A stretch of 64,000 nucleotides of DNA from positions 2,170,001 through 2,234,000 of the forward strand of contig OZ004581.1 in the NCBI GenBank assembly GCA_963924555.1, read 5' to 3'. The position numbers and the translations under genes are program-made. A model generated the notes under the pieces. That model was not told where the DNA came from. It made no database searches and worked only from the letters and a program-made list of their open reading frames with translations. Shown here in pieces: positions 46,634-59,562 of this stretch (position 1 is the first letter of the stretch; every line of letters starts with the position of its first letter). Origin of the DNA: Crambe crambe. Taxonomy: Eukaryota; Porifera; Demospongiae; Poecilosclerida; Crambeidae.

Positions 46634-47419
46634 TACATTACATTCTACTTTAATAGTATGTAATTTTTGAACAAGTCTGGTGTTCTAGGCGTCGAGGGTC
46701 ACCAATGTAGTAGTGTCTACGAACTACTTGAATATAATGATCTTTATTTCATAAAGATAACTGACAGAGCCCAGTAATGTATGACAGTGGTACAAGTGCC
46801 TAAAGACATGGCATGATGTGTGTGTCTGGTAAAGGGTCTGTTCAGTGTCCACCATGTACCACACATTATTAATTTTGAAGTGGCCCCAAAGGGCCTAACA
46901 AGTGAATGTCAGTGTGATGAGAAGGTAGTTACTACTCAGAGATGAGTCCTGATTCAGAGTTAATCAAATCAATTGATGGTGTTTGTCTGCAAGCTTGTCC
47001 ACAGCTGGAGCGAGCTCCCTGGATGGCTAGCTGTAGTTTTGCAGTCCAATTATTTAGTTTGGCGTAGCCGACCCTTTACCTCCTTTTTCTTTTGGGAAGT
47101 AGTCGCCACATTGAACTTGTGTCAGTGCAGCTATAGTTGTGCTCCAATCAGATTGCAGTAATTGCATTCCAAGCACGAAAATCTCGTTGCCCGCACCTAT
47201 TTCTAGCAAGATAGCCACGTCCATTTTTCATTGAGCAGACTAGCCATGCTTGAGACTTTGAAAAGCGGAAGCAAGACGGCAAGTTAGATTGATAGGTTTG
47301 GTTAAATTTTGTGAGTCCAGTAGTCCAGTCCAGCGATTACAGACTCCCTGCAGCTTGAACATAAACTCTGCCAACCAACTTGCAAAGCACTGTAATAGCT
47401 ACCAACTCAAAGAGAAAAA
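46634..47419. other. intergenic DNA, no gene seen
   Basis: No motif-bearing frame. Near 47376 there is a half end of the MITE found at 39970-40122. Confidence 0.5.
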
Positions 47420-48040
47420 ATGAAGTCATAATTCATTAAATGATGTCAAAGAGGTTCTCCCCTCCATAATAAGAGACATGGACATACCAGCATGAGTTAT
47501 CTCAAGATTCAAATTATTCACTCATAATTATTCTTTCATGACACAGATATAGCTATGATGCTGTATGCACTAAACTGCTTCCTTTTATGAAAGAATCCTT
47601 ATCACTGAGGCTAGTTCAGAGCATCATGATGTGTACTCTCGAGATATTCAATGGGCTAACCATACGTGTATCAAGCAACTGCCAAAAAGAGCATTGGTGA
47701 AATTATGATCTATTTTTATCAAGTATTTGAAGGAAGAAAAATAATAGCAATTGTCTCAAAGTCAAAGAATTTGAGGCTAGGCTCCAGGCATCGAGGCTTC
47801 TGCAATGATGCAGAGTGTAGAAGAAACTCAAGAGAGTCGTTGCTCATCTCCCTCGCACTTATATGTCTTCTGGGTTCACAAGACAAAACATGTGTCTTCA
47901 ACAAACCAATCTTGCTTAAAAGTATTTGCAAAGACAGTGGAATTCGAAAACTTAATTACTTTAAAAATCAAATTTGGCACCCGACTTGCATGGCTATTGA
48001 CCATACACATAATACATATTTTTTTATATTATCATAGGTA
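47420..48040 (+). pseudogene. decayed copy of the last exon and flanks of the RING gene
   Basis: Resembles 38930-39600, including the intron end (CTTTCATGACACAGATAT). Readable pieces: LRLVQ, a degenerate TLEIFNGL, QSVEETQESRCSSPSHLYVF, and NKPI. Several small deletions break the frame and most of the helix after NGL is lost. No RING or zinc-finger exon precedes it. Host-gene duplicate, not processed. Confidence 0.75.
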
Positions 48041-49671
48041 TAATTTTAGTTGTTATAGGTATAGCTACGTGTATGAGAGGTTCATACTTGCTTTTTAATA
48101 TTATAGCTAATTGATAGTGCATGTGATTGGTGCCATATCATCTTATGGATTATATAGCCTAACATTATGCGCTAATACAATATCTGCTGACTCGACAATG
48201 TATGCTTCCCACATAGCTATATAACCACAGCAGGATAGCAGGTTGGTTGTCAGGACGGTTTGGGGAATAGGTTTAACACAACTGCATGCATGGATAGGGT
48301 TTCTTAGGTCCGTAAGCCACTACCTATTACTCATTCCTTGTGGACAACCATCCTGAAATCTACAGTATAAGCAAAGCATAAAGGTCATCATGTAAAACTT
48401 GCAACAGAGTTCTGGACTTTTCTAGCTAGTGGTTAATCGAACTCTGGCTGCATCAATGCATGAAATGTGATAACATTGTAGTAGGATGCTATTGCAAGTC
48501 TTATAAAATCAACTGCTTTCCTACTAAACTGTCGATCTGCTTATTCTCTGCCTGGCCAACTAACATAACTCAACAGCAAATCTTAGTTGAAGCACAAACA
48601 AGTTGGAGCATAATATAATTATTCTCTAAAGGCTATATATAGTTCAACTTTTCCTCAAGCTGCAGTAGCTATCTAAATATAGGTATAAGACATGCACTCT
48701 CAATGGGGTTCTCCATGGAATTAAAGACCGAGGGTGATGTAAATGATTACCAAGGCAAACCTGAGGTGATTATTTACATCATCCCAAGGACATGAAGAAC
48801 CCCATTGAGTGTCTTACTTGCTTAGAAAATGGTAAAATTCAATGTTTTCTATCTTATTCTCCATGAAATAGGCTCTTATTGCCTGTGAGGTGTCCTATGA
48901 TGAATAGTCTGAGGGTAGTTACTAGGTAAGAGACCTAGCCACACTACTAAAACAGGCGACTTCATGAGACTACATGAGACTGAGCAGGACTAAAGATCAA
49001 AGCATACTATGGATATAATTTTCATAAGCTCTATTCATAGCTGTTGAGTATTGACATAATTACTTCCCACACAATCATATCATGATAAATGAGGTAGATT
49101 CACTAAAATGACTGTAGGAGCAAGCATGCTTTTACCCACAAAAAGAAGCCAGTTAGTATTGCATGACCTATCATGGACTATTTCATTGAAGATAGCTAGC
49201 CTACTGTAGTATACCACAAAATCTCACTGGCATCGAATTCAATATTAAATCAATGGTACCAGTGCAGTGTTGTCCCTAGTGTGTGAGAATCACTGTACCT
49301 CCCTGTCATATGCCTCACTGACAAAGTTTATCCAGATGTCTCAATTTGCTCCCTTTCCAGCTAGTCAAAATATATATAATTATAATATTATACATGCCTA
49401 GTAGAAAAATTGTTTCTATTTCTCCATGCATTTTAGGCATCATTTAGAAGGTACCTTCACACTTACTTTGATCTAACAAGAGCAGGAAATTAAACCAAAA
49501 CTTAATTCTTTGCCAGTGAAGCTATTGAGAATTATTAGCTATTTGCACACACATATTAAAACAACATGGTACATTCAGCAAAAAGATTATTACAGTACGT
49601 AGGTTACGATAGCTAATCAGCTCTAAACAACAACAAATGTAAGTTCTATAATTATAGCTACGTAAGTTCCA
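48041..49671. other. intergenic DNA, no gene seen
   Basis: Contains the foldback at 48682-48820. The minus-strand Death-PNP gene ends at 49672. Confidence 0.5.
48682..48820. mobile_element. foldback element, about 140 bp
   Basis: CTCAATGGGGTTCT and AGAACCCCATTGAG are inverted ends around a shorter inner pair (GATGTAAATGATTACC / GGTGATTATTTACATC). Confidence 0.6.
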
Positions 49672-52600
49672 TTACATTGTTTTCAATTTTTCCTGTAATT
49701 CTTTAATCTGATCTTTAGTGGCTTGTGTTATGTCATCAAGGTCGACTGGAGGATTTGGCTCCAAACGCATGAATAATAGCTGGTTGACCCCCTTTTCTAT
49801 ATAAAAGAAATGATACAATGACAATACAGTAGGAAATTTTCATGGGTAAAAAAAATTAATAATTGTCCTAGCCGGCCACCAGGAAAAAGAAAAGAAGAAG
49901 AAAGAATGAAAGAAGTTATATATTATAGCCATCCTAAAATTTTTCCATCATTAATTTTCCTTCCCCTGTTATGTGCAATAACTATAATGTATATTAATGG
50001 ACTAGTACTGAGGGTTTGTTCAGAATATTGAGGTTTAGCTGTAAGCCACTAGCTATTATGCCACTATGCTTCGATCAGTATACCTACTACAGTATGTACT
50101 GTATGTTCGAAATTATTTCAGGAGAATGCCTTAAGCCTTAACTACAACCACCAGCTCACCTTTGAATTTTTGTATATCACTTTCATGTATGCCTTTATCA
50201 CGCAACCATCTTGCAAGCTCATCAGAATTCATCTTCTTAGGGTCAGCTTAAACACAAAAATGATCAATAATTAAAGTGTACGTAGGTAATGCTAACACAA
50301 TGAAAGAGAGCTGGTTGCACTCGATGATGTATAGCTACATCGTATAATTTACATCATTGTGTGATACAGTGTATGTTAACAAAAATTATGGTGCTTGACA
50401 TGATAGTATGTACCATTTATCATTGATTCGAGTAGGCCAACCTTATCAGTCAGCATTTCCTTTGTAAAATCGAAAGCAGCCATGGAAGCGGTAAACTGCC
50501 AATCATCACTTTTGTCTTCGTCCCCATAATCAACAACTCCTTTGATTATTATAACTCCTTTGACATTATTATCTTCACAATTCTGTATCCTCAATAGCTC
50601 ATATCCTTCCATTTCACCCCCTATCACTTCTGGAACTGCATCATTGATCTTCTTTTTCTCAACTTTACTACTAACAAGGGCAGCCATAGAAGCAAATGTA
50701 CCTGGGTACGCTGTTGAGCAAGGATTTGGTTTTCGATTACAAGCTACTTCAAATTTTTTCCATAATTCCGTCTGTTTACAAAAGATGCGAGAAAGTTTAT
50801 TATTAATCAGCCTGGTCTCACCCCGGTTTATAATAACATTCCCATCAAATTTATAATTTCGAAAATCAGCAATCTTTTCGGATACCAAGACATCACCAAA
50901 ATTATGCTTTTTACGGCTAAAAGCATAGCTCACGCCGACTCCCAAAATATAGCAAACGTTTGGAAATTTCTTCAATGCTTCTTCAACATCCACTCCACTG
51001 TAACCTCCTGAACGTGTTTGAACCAATGCCACCTTCTGTCCAGCAAATATTCCAATTATATATCCCTCTGCATATACAGCATTCCCTTCAGCTTTATCAG
51101 GTTTATTAGGTGCAGTAATGTAGGTCGTTGCAGCATTAAATTCCTTTTCATTGACAACGTGAAGCATAAGTTTGACCTCTTCACAGAATTTTTTTGTATC
51201 TCCTGCACTCATTTTTTCTGGTTGAACTGGTTTGTATTTATGATCATACTCTTTGAACCTTGGCGACACAACATCTAAATAATCAAATTGTACATTTAAT
51301 GAGACTACCTGTCTATCTAATAATACACATCTGACCACTATGGCCTGTGATATTTTCAGCTATAGCTCAAGCGCTCAAGCTCTTATGTTAAAATGAAGGG
51401 CTTGTGATTACTCTCTACACACTTAATTCAGTACATACTTTCTGATGTGACAGGGATAACTGAGATTTTGGCATGAGTGCTTCTCATCAATCTTGATGCA
51501 GCTCATGCAGTTAACAGTATATATAAACTTTAATTACATGTAAAGACTAGCTTGAACAATTGCATGACACTTCTCAACAAGTCTTTTGAAACGTGAAAGT
51601 TCCAAAGACTTAAAAGGGGGCTTAACTTGCCCTTTCTTTATATAAGACCACTACGTATACTTTTCCAAACTGGTCACATTGGACATCTTGATAAGATAAT
51701 AAACCTTGTTAGTAATAGTAAAAATAATAATTGGCTGTTCAAACAAGTAATCAATATGACTATGTAGTACCTTATCATGTGTACATATGCAGGGGTTTTG
51801 CAGCTCTGCAGTGTACTGATTCTGTATACTGTAGTGAACTAACAATCATGTGAAGCCATACATAATCAAGATATTTATCAGTGTGGACATCCTTACATTC
51901 CACAATCAGGTACACATCTTGATAAAGACTTTGGTCATTACATATTAGCTTATAAGACTTCAAATAATTTTTTGGAAAGCATGTGGTTACAAAGACTGCA
52001 TGAATGCAATACTATATACCTGTCAATTGTAGAGAATGAAGGCAAGTGGTGTGCATCTATTGTTTGTCCCAGAAGCTTCTTTTTAGCACTACAGACTACG
52101 GTAGTTTGTTTACTTAACAGCATAACCAGTCACTAATGAATGCACCACACTAACATTCAGACAATGCAGTAAGCTAAGACAGCTGCATGTATCAATCAAC
52201 AGTGCACAAGGTCAATGTCCAGTTCATGAAAACTGTTCTTCTCCACAGTTCTTGAGTCCTTCTGTCTTCAGTCAGTGGCCAGAATATGGGCGTGGTACAG
52301 GGGTGGGACCTCAAAAGTAGGTGTGACTTGTGGTAGAATTTAGTGTCCCTGTTAAGTTAGTTCTCGGAACTATGAATTGCTACTGCACTCACACATTGAA
52401 TTTTAGTGTGTCAATTTAATACATGTGTGCTACTTGTATTAGCTTCTGATAATACCTGCATTATTAATTTTCTCATCTTCTATAACTTTTGACGTAGGAT
52501 CAGTAGGAGTAGGAGTCATTATTTTTTCTGTAAGAGAAGCAACATAATTATTATGATAATTATGTAGCTTAGCGGGAGATTTTTTACACGAAGATTTATA

Positions 52601-53462
52601 ATAATAATTATGCCTATGCAGCTATGGCTCCTTCCTTTCAATGTGACTCATGCATTAGCAATACTGAGACCTTAGAAACCTGAGGCAGTTAGGCTGTAGA
52701 GTGAGGACTCTACAGCTAAGGGCCTAAAAGTTTCGAAAAAAATAGCTAGTAACCATAGCTAATTATAGGTGTGATCACAAAAAATCTTTTGACTTTATTG
52801 AGCACACAATTTGCTTGCACCCCTAAACATAAACATAACTTCCACTGAACAATTATTGTTTGAATTCCCATTGAATTGTTCAAAAGAGAACAACCACAAG
52901 CCTTTGGTCAGTAATCATGTATAACATTAACATCTCCCACTGTAAATAAATAATCTGGCAACCCTAAAGCATTAATTTACCTTTAGAAATTTTTGCTGCA
53001 ATGGCATTATGACCACGCTTGCGAAGTGCTACACACAGACTATTCCATGTGGGTAGACCACTTTTTGTAATGATGTTGTCCTCCTGATTTAGCCATGCTC
53101 TAATCATATCATCATGAGAGTTATTCATCCTTACAAGTCTATAATAACTCAATCCCAATGCAACTCCAATATACATCAAGTTCGCATTAGACAGTTGACT
53201 CAAATATCGACGGACTTCCACCAGATCTGTTTTAAAATGATTGATAGTACAATTATGACAATTTAATTTTACTGGTTTGCTAACTAGCTACTAAGTTTTA
53301 AGTCAAAGAGAGTTCCTCTTTCTACACAAGATTTACGTAGCTATAGCTATGCATGGAGTATTCTAGAAACCTAAGTAGCTATAGCTAACTAGCTAGTATC
53401 AACCAGCTATTTTCATTTCAACTAGTTATTTAGCTAACTTACGTACCTATCCCTTCACCCAT
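49672..53462 (-). CDS. Death-domain plus nucleoside phosphorylase plus SAM-like protein
   Basis: Exons in transcript order: 53462-53447, 53226-52981, 52527-52456, 51274-50414, 50246-50160 and 49796-49672, every junction phase 1, 468 residues. Exon 1 gives only MGEGI, so this paralogue is cytosolic, unlike 15489-17450. The Death domain reads LMYIGVALGLSYYRL, AWLNQEDN and LCVALRKRGHNAIAAKI. The PNP exon keeps QKVALVQTRSGGYSG, GGEMEGYELL and VDYGDEDKSDDW, that is the base/ribose Glu and catalytic Asp region. The last exons add ELARWLRDKGIHESDIQKF and DDITQATKDQIKELQ, the SAM-like domain also ending the caspase gene. PNP-type folds act as nucleoside or ATP nucleosidases in some immune proteins of bacteria and animals; activity here is inferred. 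SAM-like plus Death domains could drive oligomerisation of the enzyme. Confidence 0.85.
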
Positions 53463-53974
53463 TACGAATGACGGTTTATTCTGCAAACTATAATGCTAAT
53501 CGCGCGCACCCGCCCCTCACGAAATAAAGGTGCTCTCTGATTGAAATCATTTGCTGCTTTTTTATCACTTACTAGCCTAGTCTGGCGTAGCCGCCCCTCG
53601 CGCAATATGACCGCATACTGGACCAGTTCTTGTGTATCACGTTGCGCATGCGTATTTCAAGTTACTTGAAGTTTGCATGCAGGCTTAAGTCTTGTATCTC
53701 TAACGCTTGGCTGCCTCCTTTGCAGCGGTTGAAACGGCCATCAAAGCTTGCAAGGCTTTTAGTCTGTCGTATCCTAACGCTTAGGCTTTTAGTCTGTCGT
53801 ATCCTAACGCTTATATCCTAACGCTGATTTTGACCTACGTATCACCGCTGAAAACAAGTGAATGGGTCTAGCTCTTTAGGACTGGAAATGTGTGCTTAGC
53901 CACGCCCATTTCACAACAATTACGATAACATTTTCCAAGCCTCAAATCAGTCTGTGCATGCGCTGACGATCTTT

Positions 53975-54060
53975 AAAATAATTGACCGTCTTCTGGAACA
54001 CTGCCTAAATCGGGCCAGGAGCATATTTAGGCAGTGTTCTAGAAGACGGTCAATTATTTT
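53975..54060. repeat. near-perfect 36-bp hairpin with 14-base loop
   Basis: Arms 53975-54010 and 54025-54060 pair over all 36 positions; the one DNA mismatch would be a G-U pair in RNA. It could be a young foldback transposon or a microRNA-like precursor; no expression evidence is available. Confidence 0.6.
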
Positions 54061-54323
54061 ATTTTTATATCCATCAGAATTTGAGCTTATTTTCAGTCAA
54101 CTGTATTTCCAGAGAATGTAATGTCATCTTGGATAATAGGAGAGTAATATTAATTTTTATAAATTAATTGAACTTTTCTTTTTCATCATTAGCTATGTAG
54201 CTAGTTATTATCACTATTAATTGTCATAATGTTTACCATAGTATTCTTTTATTTATTTATTATTATTATTATTATTATTTTGCACCCTTTGTAAACTTCA
54301 AGGCTATTTTATTCTTATAAATC

Positions 54324-54371
54324 TGCGCATGCGTAAGGTAGTCTCCCCGGTGTTTTCCCGGGGGGTTTCCC
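54324..54371 (+). promoter_or_regulatory. NRF-1-like and kappaB-like promoter of the short cluster gene
   Basis: TGCGCATGCG at 54324-54333, GTGTTTTCCC at 54350-54359, then GGGGTTTCCC at 54362-54371 (fits GGGRNNYYCC). The block copies 43122-43180. TTAATA near 54399 may act as a weak TATA. Confidence 0.6.
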
Positions 54372-54519
54372 TAGTCTCGTGGGGGGACGAGGCTAGGAGT
54401 TAATAGGCGTCAGCTTCAGCCTCTGTAGACTATTCTGCGGTCAGGGAAATAAACGGTTAGTCGTATTTTGTAGTTAGCCTAGTAATCATGATCATTATTA
54501 ATTTTTTGCAGACATCACC

Positions 54520-54971
54520 ATGTCGGGCCGCGTAGGAGAACTCGTGTTACCACACGGCAAGTCCCAGATTTCGTGCGACGATGAAGAACGTCCTTCAGAT
54601 TTTAATATAGAAGAAGTGCCACTTAATCAGGATCTTGAAAGAATAAAGATAATGAAAATGGTAAGAAACTAAATCTGTCTAGGAAAAAATAGAGGTCCAT
54701 ATCTTCTTTTTTAATACTGTAGATTAATAATTATTTAACATGGTCTGAACTGAAAGACTGTATTGAAAAGATTATGATTCAGGATCCTTCTTCGATTATA
54801 AAAATTCGAACTATAATTGATGAAAAAACAAGAAAATCAAAAGCTTCAGATTTGGGTTTCTGTGCAAGTACCTCCGATTTCAAATACCTGCATGGACCAA
54901 GCATGTCTGAAATTCCAGATTTCAAGCTTTTCTTGGCCACAGCAGAGAAGGGAAACCTAAATTCAGAGTAA
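54520..54971 (+). CDS. short member of the TRAF-cluster C-terminal domain family
   Basis: Exons 54520-54660 and 54723-54971 (phase 0) give 129 residues. The acceptor TTTTTTGCAG just before the ATG suggests a non-coding first exon starting at the promoter. N-terminus MSGRVGELVLPHGKSQ is unique and acidic after that. Exon 2 reads WSELKDCIEKIMIQDPSS, aligning with FIEEVLIQDNS of the RING gene, and ends with FCASTSDFKYLHG and SEIPDFKLF, aligning loosely with CSSPLHLCLL and FEIPV. The ELLP segment and zinc fingers are absent. Family membership is supported more by promoter identity and exon phase than by similarity. The last coding bases lie inside a large palindrome. Confidence 0.6.
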
Positions 54972-55510
54972 TTTGAAGTCACTGAGCATTTCGGCTTTTG
55001 GAAATGCTTCGCGACACTGCAACAACTGAGTCCAGCAGTGTTTTTTTCAACGAAAGATTGTTTTCGTTGAAAAATCAAATGTCAGCAGTGAACACGAGTT
55101 TTTTGCCATGGAAACCAACAAAATTATTGAAACTAACACTAGAAGTTAATCTGAAATTCTTGAAACCAAGTCAAAGAGATGAAAGAAAAGAACAACAAAA
55201 CATGGCATTACAAGTGCGATGTTTTGCTGTCCTTTTCTTTCGTCTCTTTAACTTGCATTTCAAGAATTTTGGATTGACTTCTCAGTGTTAGTTTTAATGA
55301 TTTTGTTGATTTCAAAGGCGAAAAACTTCTGTGTTCACTGCTAGCATTTCATTTTTCAACGAAACAAACACTGCTGAACTCAATTGTAACAGTGTCATGA
55401 AGCACTTCACAAAAATTGAAATGATCAGTGATGTTACTCTGGATTTAATTTTCCCTTCTCTAATCACAATGCCAAAGAAAAGCTCTCATACGGACTTTCC
55501 GGACTGACAG
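54890..55510. repeat. long inverted duplication of the 3' end of the gene at 54520
   Basis: The centre is at about 55211, with a 15-base unpaired spacer (55204-55218). The left arm runs from the last coding codons through the 3' flank; the right arm is the same DNA inverted, including an antiparallel decayed copy of the coding end (about 55434-55510). Arms differ at a modest fraction of sites by eye, so the event is not brand new. A transcript reading through would fold into a hairpin of some 300 bp. Confidence 0.75.
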
Positions 55511-57198
55511 ACACAAAGGAACTCTTGAAAACTGTTAATAATTATACCAGTATTATACTAATAGTGTAGCTATGTATGTTTAGATTTGTTATCACCATGT
55601 ATATAACTAGTTTTGTTTTGTACTGTAGCTATCTTAATTTTCATGACTTTGATATTAATTTTTGTGCAGATCAATAGCTACATGTATTATGTTTTTATGC
55701 ATCAGTTGTACATATAAATTTATTATAACGTTTATGGATTATAATAATATGTATACCATCACACTTTATATGGTGTGGGTATAACCTTAGCTTGCTATAT
55801 AGCTTGGGTAATCCAGAAAGGGGGTCTACTTCCAGTTTCTTATGTGTACGTAGGACTTGTGAATTTTATAACTTCCTTGTACATATAATAATATTATTAA
55901 GAAATTTTGTGGAGTGGAACACATGAAAACAATGGAACTTTTGATAAAGGACACTCAACCTCTCAATAAAAGCATCTTGTATATTCACTCTATGCAAAAT
56001 AACTGCCAAAAGAGGACAACCTCTCTACAAAGGGGTCCCATTTCAGAGATTTCACTGTATATGAAGCATTCTGGGGGACTGGGGGTGCTACACAGCTACA
56101 TAGTGTATCTTATAGCTACTTTTTAAAATAAATAAATGGGAAATTTTTGTGGGGTAAATTTTTCGTGGGTTTCATGGATTGATAAGGGAATTTCAAGAGT
56201 AGCACAGAGTAATAGTGAGCTCATGATAATGTCACCATCATTATAGCTCAATTTCTGAGTAAATTGAACTCTGACACAAATTGCACAATTCATTACTCTT
56301 AAGTGGGCCATACAACTTAGTCACATGTCATTACTTGACCTCAAGTGGGAGAGAGACTCGAGAGACAGAAAGTTAAGTAGCTTTTGGATCTATCACCTTT
56401 GGAAGCACTGCACATGCACATGAGGCATTGTTACAATTATGTACAGTGGGTCCTGTGCCACCAAATATGAAGCAGAGTCTCTATAGAGCAATTGCAGAGC
56501 TAACAAAAGCTACACATTAAGCCTCAGATACTCATTTGTTTTTATAGTGTCATTCTCACCTGACCAGCTGTTTGCTGACATTCACATGAACATGCAATCC
56601 ATTAAAAGATATGCTTCAGTGTCTATATCTACACATTAGCTATATTGGCATTACACTACATGCACCCTATATATAGCTATAATCATGACTATGCAAATTG
56701 GGAAATCATTGAGGTGTACTCCATTAGGGCACGAGTCTTAAATATATAACAGAAACAAGCCCATCCGATAACTGTCAACATCGGTATTAGTTGCTGATTC
56801 GAGCTATATACTATCAGCTGGTCACCACCTTTTGAAACTCACTCGTATCGAGAGTTACTGTGCCACCCAATTCTTAACTCACAGTAGCTATAGAGTTTGG
56901 TATAATTTTTTCTCTCAATAATTGCACACATGATTAGATGAGGATAATAATAAAATCTCAGTATATTAAATGAAGGTTCTTGAATACTACTAACATAAGT
57001 ATTACAATGATACTGTTCATGTTGAATGTCAAGCAACAACTGAATGAAATGAAGTTTTTGATGAATTTGATCCTGCCAAAAAGTTTTTTTTTGTGTGTTC
57101 AAGCTGACAATGATGAAGATGAATGATGAATGATTAATAGTTATATTGCTACCAAATTTTTGAATGCTTTTATTAAAAGTTTTGCTGTGATTTTTTTT
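55511..57198. other. intergenic DNA, no gene seen
   Basis: A diverged element at about 55912-56062 has GTGGAAC and TTTCACTGTA ends and GGACACTCAACCTCT-type repeats. The rest is AT-rich and featureless to me. Confidence 0.5.
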
Positions 57199-59527
57199 TC
57201 AGAAGTAATTTTCCCAAACAATCATCCTCTGTTGCTCCCTGACCAGGTCACGCAGACTACTCACCAGCTCATCGACATTCACTGGGGATGATACCTCCAG
57301 TTCACCTGGCATGAGAATAATACACATCAAATTTTGTCATTATTTACAGAGCCACTAGAAAAAGAGGACAAACTTCAAGTCTCAACAATGAAAGGAGCAA
57401 AATAACCTCCAACCTCTCTACAAAGGACAAAAGGCTGAGCCTCTATTATTCAGAAGTTCCACTGTACATTAATAACATAATTATCTGTCCTTTGTTGAGA
57501 GGTTTGTCCTCTTTGGAGTGTCCCTTAATTGGAGGTTCCACCATAAGCTACCTTTAGCTACTTATCACAGATGCCAAAGGTTCATGCAAGAGATTTTTCA
57601 CATTAAAATAACCTGATCCACTCTCTTCAATAAAGTCTAAAGTCCATAGCATGTAGCTACATAATAATACATACCTGTCACAAATCGTTGTATTCTTCGG
57701 ATCTTATCCTTGATTTGATTGACGTTTGCTGAGAAAAGCACTTCTTGAGTGAAACCACTGGGCAATCGGCCACCAACTGTCTTCAGTCGTATTGTCTTGC
57801 ACTGAGGGCGTGGTGAGAGGGAGATGATGATTGGTCGAAGGGAGCTGACTATCGGCTTCTCCAGATCACTCATGGATAAGTTCAGCACACAATGATGACC
57901 CTATGATTGTTACAACAATTACAACACAATGATTAGTGTAGCATTATGCTTGAGAGAGAGAGAGAGAGAGAGAGATCACACCCCTTGAACCCTGCTATTT
58001 TAATAACAGTGTTGTTCGTAGAGGTTTTAGAGGATAAGACATACCACCCCCTTAATAATTAATTGATGCATAAGCTAAGATTTGAAAGCTTAAATTTTGC
58101 CCTTTAAGCCGTTTGTCCTTAGCCACTTAATGCCTATTGAATTGTTTGCATGCATTGATAACAGACACTGATACTCACAGTTTTGGAGACTTCCAGGACA
58201 TCATCAACGGTGGATTGCATCACTCCATCACAGAAGTTAAGACTCTCAACAATCTTGTCCTCAGAGACACCTGACATCTTCTCAATAGGTTCTAGGACAT
58301 AAAGAAAGGTGCTGCTGAGACATGGTGGAGTGGCCTTAATAGAGTGGTGGTCTCATTAGGAAGGTTAAATAGCTGGAATAGGTGCTGCTGGGACATGCAT
58401 GGAAGAGTGGTCTTAGTAGAGAGGTGGTCTCTTTAGGGATACTTGTTTTAACAGATATAGGTACGTAAAATACATGCTCCACTGACTTACCTCTGCTGGG
58501 AAAGGTGAACTTCAAGTCATCTTTGGAGCCATTCTCAATAAGGTACTCGCTCAACTCGGAGTCAAAAACACCAACCAGAACCAGTGGCCTGGGTTCAGTC
58601 ACTACAGGTACAATAGTTAACATATTTAATCAGAATATTAGCTACATAAGCAGTGGAATCCCTATAAATGTGTGGACACTTTTGGGACCTGAAATAAGTG
58701 GGACACTTTAGGAACCAGCAATGAAAGTATCCTGATTGGAGGATGTCCTCATTTGGGTGACCCTTTTCCTGTTGGCTAGAGTGTAATTATTACAATTAGT
58801 TTAATTCCCTGAAAATGCGACATTTTAAAGGGGATCCCTCTGCAATCAATATAAATATGTATGTATTTTACTCATAAGGACACCTCCTTAATCGGGACCC
58901 TGAAAAATGAGGTCACCCCACACTTACTTGTGGTCCCAAAAGTGTCGGATCCCCCTGAGATGAGGGCACCTTTCTAATCAGGACACTTCCAATGCTGGTC
59001 TAAAGTGCCTTTCCCTCACCCGAAATGAGGACACTCTCTGAAGTGTCAGCTAGAGGTTCTACATACTCTTTACCTGCAACTTTCTTTATGGGCTGATAGA
59101 TCTTGAATGCTGACTCAGCAGACACTTGTTTTCCCTGCACCTTGGAATGTTGAAGAGTGAACATCGGACTATTCATCTTCTGAATTCGAGGACCTACAAA
59201 CATAATCATGGGAAAATAATTATGTATGTGGGTATTGAGTGGTACATACGTATCATGTGACTTATGTGGGTGGTGTATACATATCATGTGACTTATGTGG
59301 GTATTGAGTATGTATCATGTGACTTATGTGGGTATTATTGAGTGGTGCATACACTATCATGTGACTTATGTGGGTGTGTATCGTGTGACTTACTTAACAA
59401 ACGGGGCATAGAGTGCGATCCAATGCCACTGAGAAAGTCCACTTGGCTACATAAATAAATCAATCAATAAATCAATCAATAAATAAACAAATAAATACAT
59501 AAACAAATAAATAAATAAATAAAATAA

Positions 59528-59562
<35 letters not shown>

